From Phymorhynchus buccinoides (lineage: Eukaryota > Mollusca > Gastropoda > Neogastropoda > Raphitomidae), in NCBI GenBank assembly GCA_017654935.2, contig CM065700.1, positions 48,916,491-48,980,490 on the forward strand: a stretch of DNA of 64,000 nucleotides, read 5' to 3'. Each line of letters starts with the position of its first letter. Positions within the stretch are counted from its first letter, which is position 1. Position numbers and translations under genes: made by a program. The notes under the pieces were generated by a model. It made no database searches. It worked only from the letters and a program-made list of their open reading frames with translations, and was not told where the DNA came from. Shown here piece by piece: positions 37,676 through 48,849 of this stretch.

Positions 37676-38105
37676 GTCCCCTGAAGTCGGAGTGTGGCTG
37701 CCCACATGGCGGGATAATCAAAAACGGTCACACGCGTAATGTTCTCATCCTTAGCTGATACATTTGTGCCATGGTGTTAAGTGCTTCGGCTGTTGGGATG
37801 ATCCCTGGAGTACATCCAGGGTACGACAACATCAACAGTCCAATTATCGAGATCCATAGAAAAAAAGGTAAATGTACTCACTGCAAAGATTCTGAAATCA
37901 TACCAAATAAATCAAGTGTCATTTCCTAACTGAAATGTAGATGTTGTTGACGTACCTTGGCTAAAAGACCCCAGGGATCATCTCAACAGCCAAAGCAGTT
38001 GAACACTACGGTACAAATGGATCAGCTAGGGATGAGAACATTACGTGAGTGACCGTTTTTCTATTACCCCGCCACGTGGGCGGCCACACTCCCGTCTTCG
38101 GGGTG
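37676..38105. mobile_element. Foldback element, family 3
   Basis: 37676-37833 (GAAGTCGGAGTGTGGCTGCC inward to CATCCAGGGTACGACAACAT) is the inverse of 37938-38105. The ~160-bp arms surround ~100 bases. Single-arm relatives are at 44161-44320 and 47965-48118, sharing CCAGGGATCATCCCAACA and GAGAACATTAC. No coding capacity. Confidence 0.85.
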
Positions 38106-38207
38106 GGTGGGGGTGGGGGCTTATTAAAATGACGCTCAGCTAAACATGCGCATGCTTCAAGTCAGTTTGTTGTCTTGATTTTGACAAAGAACGAAAACAA
38201 ATGTGTG

Positions 38208-38744
38208 AACACTGTTTTTCAGGCAACAAGGCCAACAGCCGAGAGACGAGTCCCACCAGAACAAGCGGCAGATCATCCCACAGGGGTCACGTGCAACTCT
38301 GCAGTCCAAGGGAGAAAAGACAGCAGCAACGTCGCTGAAGAAACCTGCAGCAACTAGTGTGACAGTAGCAGCAATGTGGACAGAAAACCTGCAGCAACTA
38401 GTGTGACAGTAGCATCAATGTGGACAAAGAAACCTGCAGCAACTAGTGTGACAGTAGCAGCAATGTGGACAAAGAAACCTGCAGTAACTAGTGTGACTAG
38501 CAGCAATGTGGACAAAGAAACCTGCAGCAACTAGTGTGACAGTAGCAGCAATGTGGACAAAGAAATCTGCAGTAACTAGTGTGACTAGCAGCAATGTGGA
38601 CAAAGAAACCTGCAGCAACTAGTGTGACAGTAGCAGCAATGTGGACAAAGAAACCTGCAGCAACTAGTGTGACAGTAGCAGCAATGTGAACAAAGAAACC
38701 TGCAGCAACTAGTGTGACAGTAGCAGCAATGTGGACAAAGAAAT
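38208..38744 (+). repeat. 45-bp minisatellite behind an exon-like lead, ~9 copies
   Basis: An acceptor-like CACTGTTTTTCAG ends at 38221. It is followed by about 120 unique bases and then 45-bp units (GCAGCAACTAGTGTGACAGT, AGCAGCAATGTGGACAAAGA). In one frame the lead reads ATLQSKGEKTAATSLKKPAA and joins the repeat as KKPAATSVTVAAMWT, but 1-2 base indels in several units break the frame. Treated as a minisatellite; a Lys/Pro/Ala-rich coding exon cannot be excluded. Confidence 0.8.
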
Positions 38745-39900
38745 CTGCAGCAACAGTCACGAAGAAAGCACCAGCAACATTAAGGAAGAAACCAGCAGCA
38801 ACATTAAGGATGAAACCAGCAGCAACATTAAGGATGAAACCAGCAGCAACATTAAGGATGAAACCAGCAGCAACATTTGACAGCAGCAACATTAAGGATG
38901 AAACCAGCAGCAACATTAAGGATGAAACCAGCAGCAACATTAAGGATGAAACCAGCAGCAACATTAAGGATGAAACCAGCAGCAACATTAAGGAAGAAAC
39001 CAGCAGCAACATTAAGGATGAAACCAGCAGCAACATTAAGGATGAAACCAGCAGCAACATTAAGGATGAAACCAGCAGCAACATTTCACAGCAGCAGCAT
39101 TAAGGATGAAACCAGCAGCAACATTAAGGATGAAACCAGCAGCAACATTTGACAGCAGCAACATTAAGGATGAAACCAGCAGCAACATTTGACAGCAGCA
39201 ACATTAAGGATGAAACCAGCAGCAACATTAAGGATGAAACCAGCAGCAACATTAAGGATGAAACCAGCAGCAACATTTGACAGCAGCAACATTAAGGATG
39301 AAACCAGCAGCAACATTAAGGATGAAACCAGCAGCAACATTTGACAGCAGCAACATTAAGGATGAAACCAGCAGCAACATTAAGGATGAAACCAGCAGCA
39401 ACATTTGACAGCAGCAACATTAAGGATGAAACCAGCAGCAACATTAAGGATGAAACCAGCAGCAACATTAAGGATGAAACCAGCAGCAACATTTGACAGC
39501 AGCAACATTAAGGATGAAACCAGCAGCAACATTAAGGATGAAACCAGCAGCAACATTTGACAGCAGCAACATTAAGGATGAAACCAGCAGCAACATTAAG
39601 GATGAAACCAGCAGCAACATTTGACAGCAGCAACATTAAGGATGAAACCAGCAGCAACATTAAGGATGAAACCAGCAGCAACATTAAGGATGAAACCAGC
39701 AGCAACATTTGACAGCAGCAACATTAAGGATGAAACCAGCAGCAACATTAAGGATGAAACCAGCAGCAACATTTGACAGCAGCAACATTAAGGATGAAAC
39801 CAGCAGCAACATTAAGGATGAAACCAGCAGCAACATTTGACAGCAGCAACATTTGACCAGCAGCAACATTTGAAACAGCAGCAACATTTGACAGCAGCAT
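38745..39900. repeat. 24-bp / 16-bp compound minisatellite
   Basis: Units of 24 bp (GCAGCAACATTAAGGATGAA plus ACCA) alternate with a shorter 16-bp variant (GCAGCAACATTTGACA). The 16-bp variant recurs about every two to four long units. Its length shifts frame and its TTTGA creates stops, so translation as (TLRMKPAA)n or (NIKDETSS)n fails beyond short stretches. Confidence 0.95.
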
Positions 39901-40079
39901 TGTCAAAATCTAATTATCTTTTTCTTTTCGATGGTGTTCTTGGGGGGCAAGAATTGAATGTTGATGCTTTGTGCCCTTTCCTAGTTCGTTGAAATTGTTA
40001 TTGTTTAACGTGTTTAAAATTGATTTTTTTTTCTGTGTGTGCCTAGTAAATGTTCTTTATTATTCTTCATCGTCGATCG

Positions 40080-40348
40080 CTTCAAACGTTTCCAGTCAAA
40101 AGAGCGCAGATGCGTATGCTGCCGTTATGCGCCTAAGGAATAGTCAGGCCCAGCGTGTCCGTCTTCGGCTGGAGAAAATCTTTAAGAATTTCTTGAGAAA
40201 AAATATGGCAGGTGAATGGACCAGTCAGAAAGTATATGACAGTAAACAACGGGAAAAGTCAGAGAGTTACAGATTAGAGGTAATTACAAATACAGAACTA
40301 GAATGTGGGTGGACTATTTGTACCCCTGGTATCCCCGCGGGGAAGTAG
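40080..40348 (+). mobile_element. SINE-like dispersed repeat, subfamily B
   Basis: Matches 57770-58080 along most of its length: TCTTCGGCTGGA, GGCAGGTGAATGGACC, GACAGTAAACAACGGGAAAA, and an end at ACCCCTGGTATCCCCGCGGG. The second half is shared with repeat A (51996-52395, 61200-61590). The 125-codon frame over it reflects the repeat only. Confidence 0.7.
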
Positions 40349-40911
40349 CTGTTCAAATGCAGGCCCTGTAGTTTTAACATTGAGAATGTCCAAGCATTGG
40401 TATGTCGTGACTCGGCTGTGACAACTGTAAGCTGATGTTTGCTTTTCCTTTGTTTCATTACGAACTTTCAAAATGTTAGCCAACACGCAACACGCGAGTC
40501 CTTTTTGTAGTTGATTGGCTTGGGGAATCCATGTACTGTATAAGTGGTTGTCTTTGTTGTTGTTTACTTACATAGAAATGTACTGACAGCTACACGGGTG
40601 CATGCAGTGACCAAAACTGCTTGAACTTTCTTGCCGAAACCCAATGTACAAAAGAATGATATCGTGTTAAAGAGCCCTTTCTTCAGGCACACAGCTGCCT
40701 GAAGCGGCATCAAATTGCCTGACTTCAGGCTTCAGGCATACCCACATGCACCCCTGCAGCTACATTGAGGATGAAAAAGAGAAATGGAAGAAAACAACAG
40801 AAGAATGGAGGCCCTATTTCACAAAGAAAAAGGAAAAGAAAATGACCAAAAAAGAAATGAGGGCAATAAAATAAAAACACGAACGTGTGGGGTAAGAAAG
40901 GAGAGAATGCG

Positions 40912-40953
<42 letters not shown>

Positions 40954-41607
40954 GGGCCGTACAGTGGCTTTGCTCCCAGGCCGCTCATTCCGAGTCCCAA
41001 CTCGCAGCCACACCCTGGCTTGTTTAAGTCGCAGAATCCGAAACCAACAATCCAAGGGGAGCGAATTTTTGTTAGGCCATCAGGAGGCAACCAACTGAGG
41101 AGACACTGCACTGCTGCTGAGTCATTTCGGTGGAGTTCAGTGGAGCCTGTTCTGAGCTAACATACGCAGGACACCACCTACTGACGACACTATTCTCTTA
41201 GTCGCGGAGCCAGCGTGAGTGAGGTCCTCCTCCGAGGGCTGCCACCACGTCCATCCACTAACAGCTCCCCAGAACACACTGAAACCCATGACTTTGACCC
41301 GAATGCACCAAGGCATAGACTGGATTGAAATCGGAACTGAGGTGACCGCGAGAGCAGGGTATGCAAGGCCACAGAATTGTGGACTTTTTTGTTTTTGATT
41401 GATGGAAATGAGGCAAATCTATGATGATGATATGGAGTTCCTTATTGGTCTGATACTACATGACCGAGCTGTACTTTACGCTTCCTTTCAAAATATCCCA
41501 GTGTTAACCAGACAACGGACACCTGCAATGTTGGTCACAAAATTAGAGCAACACTCAGAATGTGTTTTCAGTCTTCCCATTGAGCCCATAGCCACTCCCT
41601 CGTTCTG
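40349..41607. other. No gene recognised; contains a (CT)n tract
   Basis: A CT run lies at about 40912-40952. GC-richer sequence at 40960-41380 has open frames on both strands but no motif I know. It could hold a repeat or an unrecognised exon. Confidence 0.35.
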
Positions 41608-41690
41608 AAAAAACCCCTCTGATGGGATTCGAACCCAAGACCTCCCAGCCACTAATCCGCAATACAAACCACTGTGTCACAGCGGCTTCT
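41608..41690 (-). mobile_element. tRNA-like SINE head
   Basis: Minus strand from 41690: GAAGCCGCTGTGACACAGTG, then a T-arm-like TGGGTTCGAATCCCA with a perfect B box (GGTTCGAATCC) and an A-box-like TGACACAGTGG. The 3' end (TCAGAGGGG) cannot pair with the 5' end, so no acceptor stem forms. This is a tRNA-derived SINE promoter or dead tRNA, not a functional tRNA gene. Confidence 0.5.
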
Positions 41691-43169
41691 GTCTTTCTCG
41701 CACAGACACACACAAAATGGATCATTCTCTTTACAGATTATTTCAGACATGAAACGCGTGCAGAATTAGCCTTTTCTTTATTCAGAAAAATACATGTTTA
41801 ACTCGGTATACACATGGTTCCATTTTTCACAGGAACACTAATACATAAGTACTTTGCATAAGTCTACATGTTTTAAATGTATCTCATTACAAGTTAGAAA
41901 GTATTCATAAACAGAACTATAGCCCTATCCTACAACCAAGTAAGAAAGTTTGGACGAGTGATGTCCCTTGCGTGCCCTGGTGAGTTCCGGTCACACACGC
42001 GTATACACAGTGACGCACACGCACGCACACACTATGACGGTAAAAAGGAGCCGCTGTAGCTCGTAATCCGTCATGGTTTGCGAGTTTTCCGTGGGTTGTT
42101 TGTGCACTTTAACAAGTACTTTGCCGGAACTCGCCTGCGACACACCAGAGCAGGGGCAGATAACGCTAATTGATCGAGTTTCGGGAAAGTGCTATACACA
42201 CGTGCGTGCACACAAACTTACACATACATCACGCAAATATGTAAATGCATGCAGACTTTAATTGCACAGAGGCATACACAAATTTATTATTGTTTACCAA
42301 TTGAAGATTGGTTATATTAAAATTTGAAAGCAATCGTCGGTTGCCATTAAAGATACAACTTTATGACCATTACTTTTTTTGTAATTAATAATAATTATGA
42401 CCGGGAAGACATGTCATAGTCAGAAATAAGATGGGCAGATTCAAAGAAAGTTTGAAGATAAATGGTGGAAATCTGTGAGAGAAATAGATTTAAGAATTAC
42501 TCCGTTTTAACGCATCAAAGCAAATCGGACCAATCCAGTTATGACAAAAAGGATAAATAAACTTTATAAAAGAAAAGCCATACAATACACTTGTGTAACT
42601 TAGCAAATATTCAACTCTCCCTAAGGGAAAATATGCAAGTATTACGTATATCATATACCCAATACTTTATCCACATTAAGTCCCTTTTTACAAACAATAA
42701 ATTAAAATGTATTGAACATGCAAATGAGAGGTCAACTTGTTCCAAACACACATCATACACGCATAGTCAGTTGCATGCATACAGCAAGCAAATGAAAAGT
42801 CGGTTATCTTACAAAAAAGAACATATTAAACGATCAAATCTGAAAATAATCTTACAAGAAGCAGTATGATATCAAATGTCCTACAATATTCAATATGATT
42901 CATTATAAATTAACCAAAGTAATTAAAGCATATCGCTTCATAATTTATTAGACTCCAAAACATGAACAAAAATGTTAGTCCCTGATAAAACGGCAAGAAG
43001 ACAAGCAAAAATTTAGCTTCTGGAAACGCCAAGTTCGTTCTTTTCATTTCGCTGCTTGTAAGGGATGCATTATTGCACTGAAATAAACAATTCATTACGC
43101 CCCCGTCCAGCATCAAACCTTACACACAACAATCAAAGAAAAGTAAAAGGGATAAATACAACCCCCAGT
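41691..43169. other. No gene seen
   Basis: AT-rich sequence with CA-rich patches (41990-42030, 42200-42260). A minus-strand AATAAA lies at about 41772. No coding, RNA or inverted-repeat structure was recognised. Confidence 0.4.
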
Positions 43170-43373
43170 AACGCACCACGATTAAGTCCCTTGGTTTTTT
43201 GGTGGGTAGCTGTGACCCACATCCAAATTTCCCCAACTTGAAATAGAGGCTGCTCTTTAAACTGATGTTTTGGTTTGAATTTAAGGCCATTTATATGGGA
43301 GTCGGACTTGGTCAAAACCAGATTTCTTTCCAGTTAGGGGAAAACGCAAACCCGTGATTTGGTGGATCTTTAA
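43170..43373 (+). mobile_element. TTAA MITE, family 1, left end shortened
   Basis: Carries ACGCACCACGATTAAGTCCC, CTGTGACCCACATCC and GAGGCTGCTCTTTAAACTGA. It ends in GGTGGATCTTTAA, with an internal deletion before the end relative to 26827-27057. The outer TTAAAGACACACTG is missing. Confidence 0.75.
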
Positions 43374-44002
43374 AGTAGGGGAAGAGGGTGTATACCCAGT
43401 GTGTCACTTCCGACTCACTGGATGGCTGGGCCAGAATTTGTTCATAGCGGATGCCTTGCCCAGGGTACATTCCCACTTTGCTGGATAGCAGAGGGAAGGC
43501 TGCTCTTCTGGATGGCTGGGCCAGAATTTGTTCATAGCGGAGATGTCTTGCCCAGGGTACATGCCCACTCGGCCTCGAGAATTAGTTGGCGTGAAGGTCC
43601 ACAAAGGCAAACCAGTCCCTTTACAGGCATGGGAATTGTCCGCGGATTTCTGCGAAAAAACATTTTGGGTCAAAGTTTTAGTTACTAAATACTTCAATTT
43701 TTTATATATTTTAACGCTGTAAAAATGAGGGGGGGGGGGGGGGGGCTTTTCAGAGTTTTTTGTCTGACAATTCCCATGCCTGCTTTAACTGCAGCACTAC
43801 AGCCAGTCGGTCTTCCACCAAATGCTAAACTGCGCCATGATTTCCATTGCTGAGGAATGCATTACTGACCAGCTCTCACTGTTCTGTTGGCCCTACAGAG
43901 GACCACAAGTGAGCTGCAAGATACAAAAACCTGATAATAATGGAAAGCTTTTATTGCGCTTAATCTTAAAACAAATCCCTAAGCGCTTACAAAATAAGTA
44001 AA
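43374..44002. repeat. Tandem duplication of ~90 bp; poly-G tract
   Basis: CTGGATGGCTGGGCCAGAAT followed by TTGTTCATAGCGGA and TTGCCCAGGGTACAT occurs at about 43419 and 43509. A G run lies at 43728-43746. The remainder is unique, ending in a SINE-like phrase (TTTTATTGCGCTTAATC, CCCTAAGCGCTTAC) at 43948-43990. Confidence 0.75.
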
Positions 44003-44160
44003 TACAGTGGTACCTCCCATTATAACTCCCTCCCACATAAGACCCACTTCTATGACATTGCCCTTTGTAAGTATTGAAATGACCTCCCTTCAAGACCCCT
44101 CCCTTATAAGACTTCATTTTGGACGATTGTTGAAGGTCCTATAAGGGAGGTACCACTGTA
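44003..44160. mobile_element. Mariner-type MITE (TACAGTGGTACC ends)
   Basis: Starts TACAGTGGTACCTCCC and ends GGGAGGTACCACTGTA, a perfect 16-bp inverted repeat with TA at the edges, 158 bp. The arms contain ATAAGACC-type sequence. TA edges and the CAGT start suggest a Tc1/mariner-derived element. Confidence 0.8.
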
Positions 44161-44320
44161 TTAGTTGTCTACCCTTGATGGACTCCAGGGATCATCCCAA
44201 CAACAGAAGCACTTGAACACTGTGGCACAAGTGCATCAGCTACAGATGAGAACATTACATGCATGACCATTTCTTATTACCCCGCCATGGGGGCAGCCAC
44301 ACAGACTTTGGACTGATGTT
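44161..44320. mobile_element. Single arm of foldback family 3
   Basis: GGACTCCAGGGATCATCCCA, AAGCACTTGAACACTGTGGC and CCCCGCCATGGGGGCAGCCA match one arm of the 37676-38105 foldback. The opposite arm is absent. Confidence 0.7.
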
Positions 44321-44602
44321 ATGCTAGGAGCTTGTCATGGCTAAAGACAATCCCCTATCCAGAGCATAACATTTTAATGTAGCCTTGTTCTAGTCTGTCA
44401 ATTGGTCTGACAGCCTTAAGCCAAGGCGCAGTAAATATATATCAATATCGGCAATGCAATTTAAACAAATCGAAACAAAAATATCCAATGCATACAAGTC
44501 TGAAGTGTGCACACAGCAGAATCGAGTACTGAACAAACATAAAAATAATAGCAAAATCAATACTGCTGAAATGGTACTTTAGTTCAAGATCATTCAAAGA
44601 AC

Positions 44603-44994
44603 TACAATAATTCACGGACTACAAACCACTTCGTAATATAAGCCGCACCACCTACCTTTTTTGGGTATCTGAAAAGTGACTCGTAAGTCACGTCGGAAGT
44701 ACGGCGATGCACTATGTCCGCTTTCGGTTGAGTCTAGAGTTGATCGCTGGTGTGTTAACTGCCAAAATAAGTGTTGGACCGCGAAACGATCATTTTGTGA
44801 AAAATATACTGACATACTGGTGCTTTTGTTGTCTTTGTTGTCATCAACCGTGAACAAGGCAACAGATCAAAGGTCTGAATCAAGGATGCCATCGAGTCGA
44901 GTTTACTTTCACTTTTGGTCATGCTTAGGCCGTGGCACTGTAGGGGGGGTGTAAAAAAAAAAAAGTTGCGGCTTATAGTCCGCGAATGACAGTA
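44603..44994. mobile_element. MITE with GGACTATAAGCCGC-type ends
   Basis: The left end has TTCACGGACTAC and ATATAAGCCGCACCACC; the right end has GCGGCTTATAGTCCGCGAATGA. The ends are inverted, about 390 bp apart, and sit next to TACAATA and AGTA. The interior short frames have no known domain. A Tc1/mariner-like origin is plausible, as for 53628-53810. Confidence 0.7.
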
Positions 44995-45059
44995 GATACT
45001 CAAGTACCTATTCAAAATGTTGGCCTCCTATGTGCCTCGGTTCAAACGCTATCATGGTA
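44995..45059. other. Short spacer before the 50-bp array
   Basis: Unique sequence; nothing recognised. Confidence 0.4.
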
Positions 45060-46215
45060 ACTCGAGGGCCTGCTACACGTTGACGACTAATGTCGGAGGT
45101 ACGATTCCATCACCAGGGCCTGCTACACGTTGACGACTAATGTCGGAGGTACGATTCCATCACCAGGGCCTGCTACACGTTGACGACTAATGTCGGAGGT
45201 ACGATTCAATCACCAGGGCCTGCTACATGTTGTCGACTAATGTCGTACGTACGATTCCATCACCAGGGCCTGCTACACGTTGACGACTAATGTCGTAGGT
45301 ACGATTCAATCACCAGGGCCTGCTACACGTTGACGACTAATGTCGGAGGTACGATTCAATCACCAGGGCCTGCTACACGTTGACGACCAATGTCGTAGGT
45401 ACGATTCCATCACCAGGGCCTGCTACACGTTGACGACTAATGTCGTAGGTACGATTCCATCACCAGGGCCTGCTACACGTTGACGACTAATGTCGTAGGT
45501 ACGATTCCATCACCAGGGCCTGCTACACGTTGACGACTAATGTCGTAGGTACGATTCCATCACCAGGGCCTGCTACACGTTGACGACTAATGTCGTAGGT
45601 ACGATTCCATCACCAGTGCCTGCTACACGTTGACGACTAATGTCGTACGTACGATTCCATCACCAGGGCCTGCTACACGTTGACGACTAATGTCGTACGT
45701 ACGATTCCATCACCAGGGCCTGCTACACGTTGACGACTAATGTCGTACGTACGATTCAATCACCAGGGCCTGCTACACGTTGACGACCAATGTCGTACGT
45801 ACGATTCAATCACCAGGGCCTGCTACACGTTGACGACCAATGTCGTACGTACGATTCAATCACCAGGGCCTGCTACACGTTGACGACTAATGTCGTAGGT
45901 ACGATTCAATCACCAGGGCCTGCTACACGTTGACGACTAATGTCGTACGTACGATTCAATCACCAGGGCCTGCTACACGTTGACGACTAATGTCGTACGT
46001 ACGATTCAATCACCAGGGCCTGCTACACGTTGACGACTAATGTCGTAGGTACGATTCAATCACCAGGGCCTGCTACACGTTGACGACTAATGTCGTACGT
46101 ACGATTCAATCACCAGGGCCTGCTACACGTTGACGACTAATGTCGTACGTACGATTCAATCACCAGGGTCTACTACACGTTGATGACTAATGTCGTAGGT
46201 ACGGTTCGATCACCT
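45060..46215. repeat. 50-bp satellite array, about 23 copies
   Basis: A strict 50-bp period, so units stack exactly in register, with GGGCCTGCTACACGTTGACG and ACTAATGTCG. Variable sites are concentrated in GTCGGAGGT / GTCGTAGGT / GTCGTACGT and CATCACC / AATCACC. Variants are grouped: GGAGG early, TAGG in the middle, TACG late. No copy carries an indel until the last. Confidence 0.97.
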
Positions 46216-46344
46216 GGTCTCGAAGAACAAACTTGATTCGCGCCTACGATATTAGTTGATGTGAAGCAGGCCCTTTACGGCCAGCCAGGAACAGACGGAC
46301 AACTTGCCTGGAAAACGTCAAGCAGCTTTTCACTCAGCAGCTGC
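46216..46344. other. Short spacer
   Basis: Unique sequence between the satellite and the MITE cluster; nothing recognised. Confidence 0.4.
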
Positions 46345-46790
46345 TTAACCCCTTCACTGCCAGAGGAAAACTGAGAAATTATCGATTTTCTTATTATAAA
46401 AGTTTAAAAAGACCCGTTATCTTGCTTGTCTAAACCAAAATCCATCATTCCAGGGCTATGACATCACACACCCATAGTACACACAGCCAAGAAGCAGTGA
46501 AAGGGTTAACCCCGTCAATCCCAGAGGAAAACTGAGAAATTATCGATTTTCTTATAAAATTTAAAAAACCTGTCAGGCTTGATCTGAGAAAATAATCTAG
46601 ATATATATCTTAATTGTCTAAACCAAAAACCATCATTCCAGGGCTATGACATCACACACCCTGTAGTAGACAGAAGCAGTGAAAGGGTTAACCCCTCGAT
46701 CTGAGAAAATAGTCTTGAGATATATCTTTCCTGTTTAAACCAAAGACCATAATTCCAGGGCTAGTTAGTTACTGTCTGTTATAGTCCCGT
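46345..46790. mobile_element. Head-to-tail piggyBac-type MITEs sharing TTAA sites
   Basis: Element 1 (46345-46509) starts TTAACCCCTTCACTGCCAGA and ends AGCAGTGAAAGGGTTAA. Element 2 (46506-46691) begins in the same TTAA and ends GCAGTGAAAGGGTTAA. A third, partial copy starts at 46688. All contain GAAATTATCGATTTTC or CCATCATTCCAGGGCTA. TTAA edges followed by CCCTTTCACTGC are typical of piggyBac termini. No transposase. Confidence 0.8.
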
Positions 46791-47964
46791 CAACAGCTAT
46801 GGTTATCTCAGGACTGTCACCGCATAAAGTTCTACCATGTATAGCAAAACACAAATCCATGAATCTTAACAACGTAGAAAACCTGCAAACACAAAATGTA
46901 CAATTCATAACATGAAACTTCCATCATTATACCCTATAGCACATAAGTCCACACAGTGCTGGAAACGTGGAGCCACGCTACTCTCATTATCAGATCCAGG
47001 TTAAAAAAAACCAGTAAAAAAGGATAACAAATACATACTAGTAAGCTAAAATACATAAAAAGGCTATATAAGCAAATATGCACTGCAGAATGGACAACAG
47101 GTGCCCACTCAAGTGCGCAAGTATCACGTGTGGACGCCAGTGTACAACTGGCATGTCATAAATTGTAAAAAGGAAAAACGTGGAAGGGTTTTATAGAAAA
47201 ACTGCAGGAGAATGGACCAATAAGGCAGAAAAAAGTAGACGCCAGAAAGCAAAAAGAAGAGAAAAGGCAGAGTCAAAGAGAGGGCTGTGACATCAAAAGT
47301 TATGACATCATCTAAGACTAACACTGTTCGTCAACAGAGCAGTGAAGATCCGTTGAAATCTGTACAAAATGTATTCTGGCCACATGTATTCATATGGAAA
47401 GACTAAGTATACTGAATACTTTTCGAGAAAAAAAATACTTTATACACATTTTTCTTCACATTAATTTGCATTGTTGGATACATATTTAGCTTTCAACATT
47501 ATTTACATAAGCATTACAGCATACAAAACATTTTTGAGCATTTGCAATTTATTTTCGTGGACATACTTTTACTTTCAACACATGTTTTTTGCATCCCCAT
47601 GTTGTTTTTCATGAGAAACGGATAAACTTTTCATAAATGTACATACTGATGCATACAGTAATTTCTAACTATTTACATCATCTTTGTTGGATACACACAT
47701 AAGGTTGCATTTACACTTAAAGGTTTTTGGACATTTAAAACGGATTTTCTGTTGGAGATATTTTTAACTTTATACACAATTATTGCATTTAAAAATATCT
47801 GGTTCTTTTTGGTAAATTTTATTCAAGAGTTATAAAAACACTTTTTTGGTAATATGTATTTACCAACAACAAAATTGTACAAAGTTGTGTTTATCTTACT
47901 TTACATTGTGACATGAGTATGATAAATACTTCGCAAATACCACAGAAATATACTTATGTTTGTT
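46791..47964. other. No gene seen; contains a repeat-A fragment
   Basis: AT-rich sequence. 47190-47285 is a plus-oriented piece of SINE-like repeat A (GCAGGAGAATGGACCAATAA, GGCAGAGTCAAAGAGAG). The rest, especially 47400-47900, is T/A-rich and looks like UTR or intergenic DNA, with no coding frame. Confidence 0.45.
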
Positions 47965-48118
47965 GTTGTTGTACCCTGGCTTAAAGACTCCAGGGATCAT
48001 CCCAACAGCCGAAGCACTTGAACACTACAGTACAAATGCTCTAACTAGGGATGAGAACATTACGTGTGTGACTTTTTGATTACCCCGCCATGTGAGCAGC
48101 CACACTCCGACTTCGGAT
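47965..48118. mobile_element. Single arm of foldback family 3
   Basis: TTGTTGTTGTACCCTGGCTT, CTCCAGGGATCATCCCAACA and GCCACACTCCGACTTCGG match the right arm of 37676-38105. Confidence 0.75.
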
Positions 48119-48189
48119 AAATACTGATAAAGACTACAGCTACTGGAAGAAGTCAAAAAACCATTGGATTAACATATAATAAAATCTAA

Positions 48190-48338
48190 GTCTCGGTAGA
48201 AGTTCGCATTATTCACGGAATATTTCTATTTCCCCATGGCAACACAGTGAGCTGTGAGTCATATTAAGAGTGGGCTATCACTGTGTTGCCATGGGGAAAT
48301 AGAAATATCCTGCGAATAATGTTAGCATGTACTGAGAC
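48190..48338. mobile_element. Hairpin MITE, ~149 bp
   Basis: GTCTCGGTAGAAGTTCGCAT at the left is the imperfect inverse of TAGCATGTACTGAGAC at the right. Inside, ATTTCTATTTCCCCATGGCA is the exact inverse of TGCCATGGGGAAATAGAAAT. Only about 35 bases in the centre are unpaired. Confidence 0.85.
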
Positions 48339-48578
48339 CTTAAACACAATAAAATGAGGAATAGATTGAAAAAACAAGTTGCAAAACAGTAAATACAACA
48401 AAAAATAAACGTGTTTATAAATACAGCAACATTATTTTTTAGAAGCACAGTAGGGAACGATGGAACAAATAAACAGCAATCTTTTGTGTAAAAAACCAAC
48501 ACATCTTCACTATGCAAATGGAATCAAGTATTCATCGATATTCTGCAAATTATTTATCGAGAGCAACATGTTTTGTAA

Positions 48579-48739
48579 TACAGTAGAACCTGCCTATTCA
48601 AAATTCCCTCCAAAATCCAACCCCAAACATGTTCACTGATATTTGGTCCTCTTCATATCCGAACTACCGAGTGTCCACCTCCCCATTAAGACCTTTTGGG
48701 GCGGAATTTTCAAGGCCTTAATAGGGAGGTCCCATTGTA
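48579..48739. mobile_element. Mariner-type MITE (degenerate)
   Basis: Begins TACAGTAGAACCTGCCTATT and ends TTAATAGGGAGGTCCCATTGTA, diverged inverted repeats with TA edges, about 160 bp. A relative of 44003-44160. Confidence 0.65.
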
Positions 48740-48849
48740 TTTAAAAAATGACACAAAAACTATGACAGGCCTATTTTATTTTTTAGGGAATGATGCACTT
48801 TTGAGTAACGTGCTATATTGATTTACCATACTCTTTTGGGTGTGCTATT

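Noticed and set aside
41608..41690. Functional tRNA gene
   Set aside because: The B box and T arm are good, but the 3' end does not pair with the 5' end to form an acceptor stem, so it is a tRNA-like SINE or a dead tRNA.
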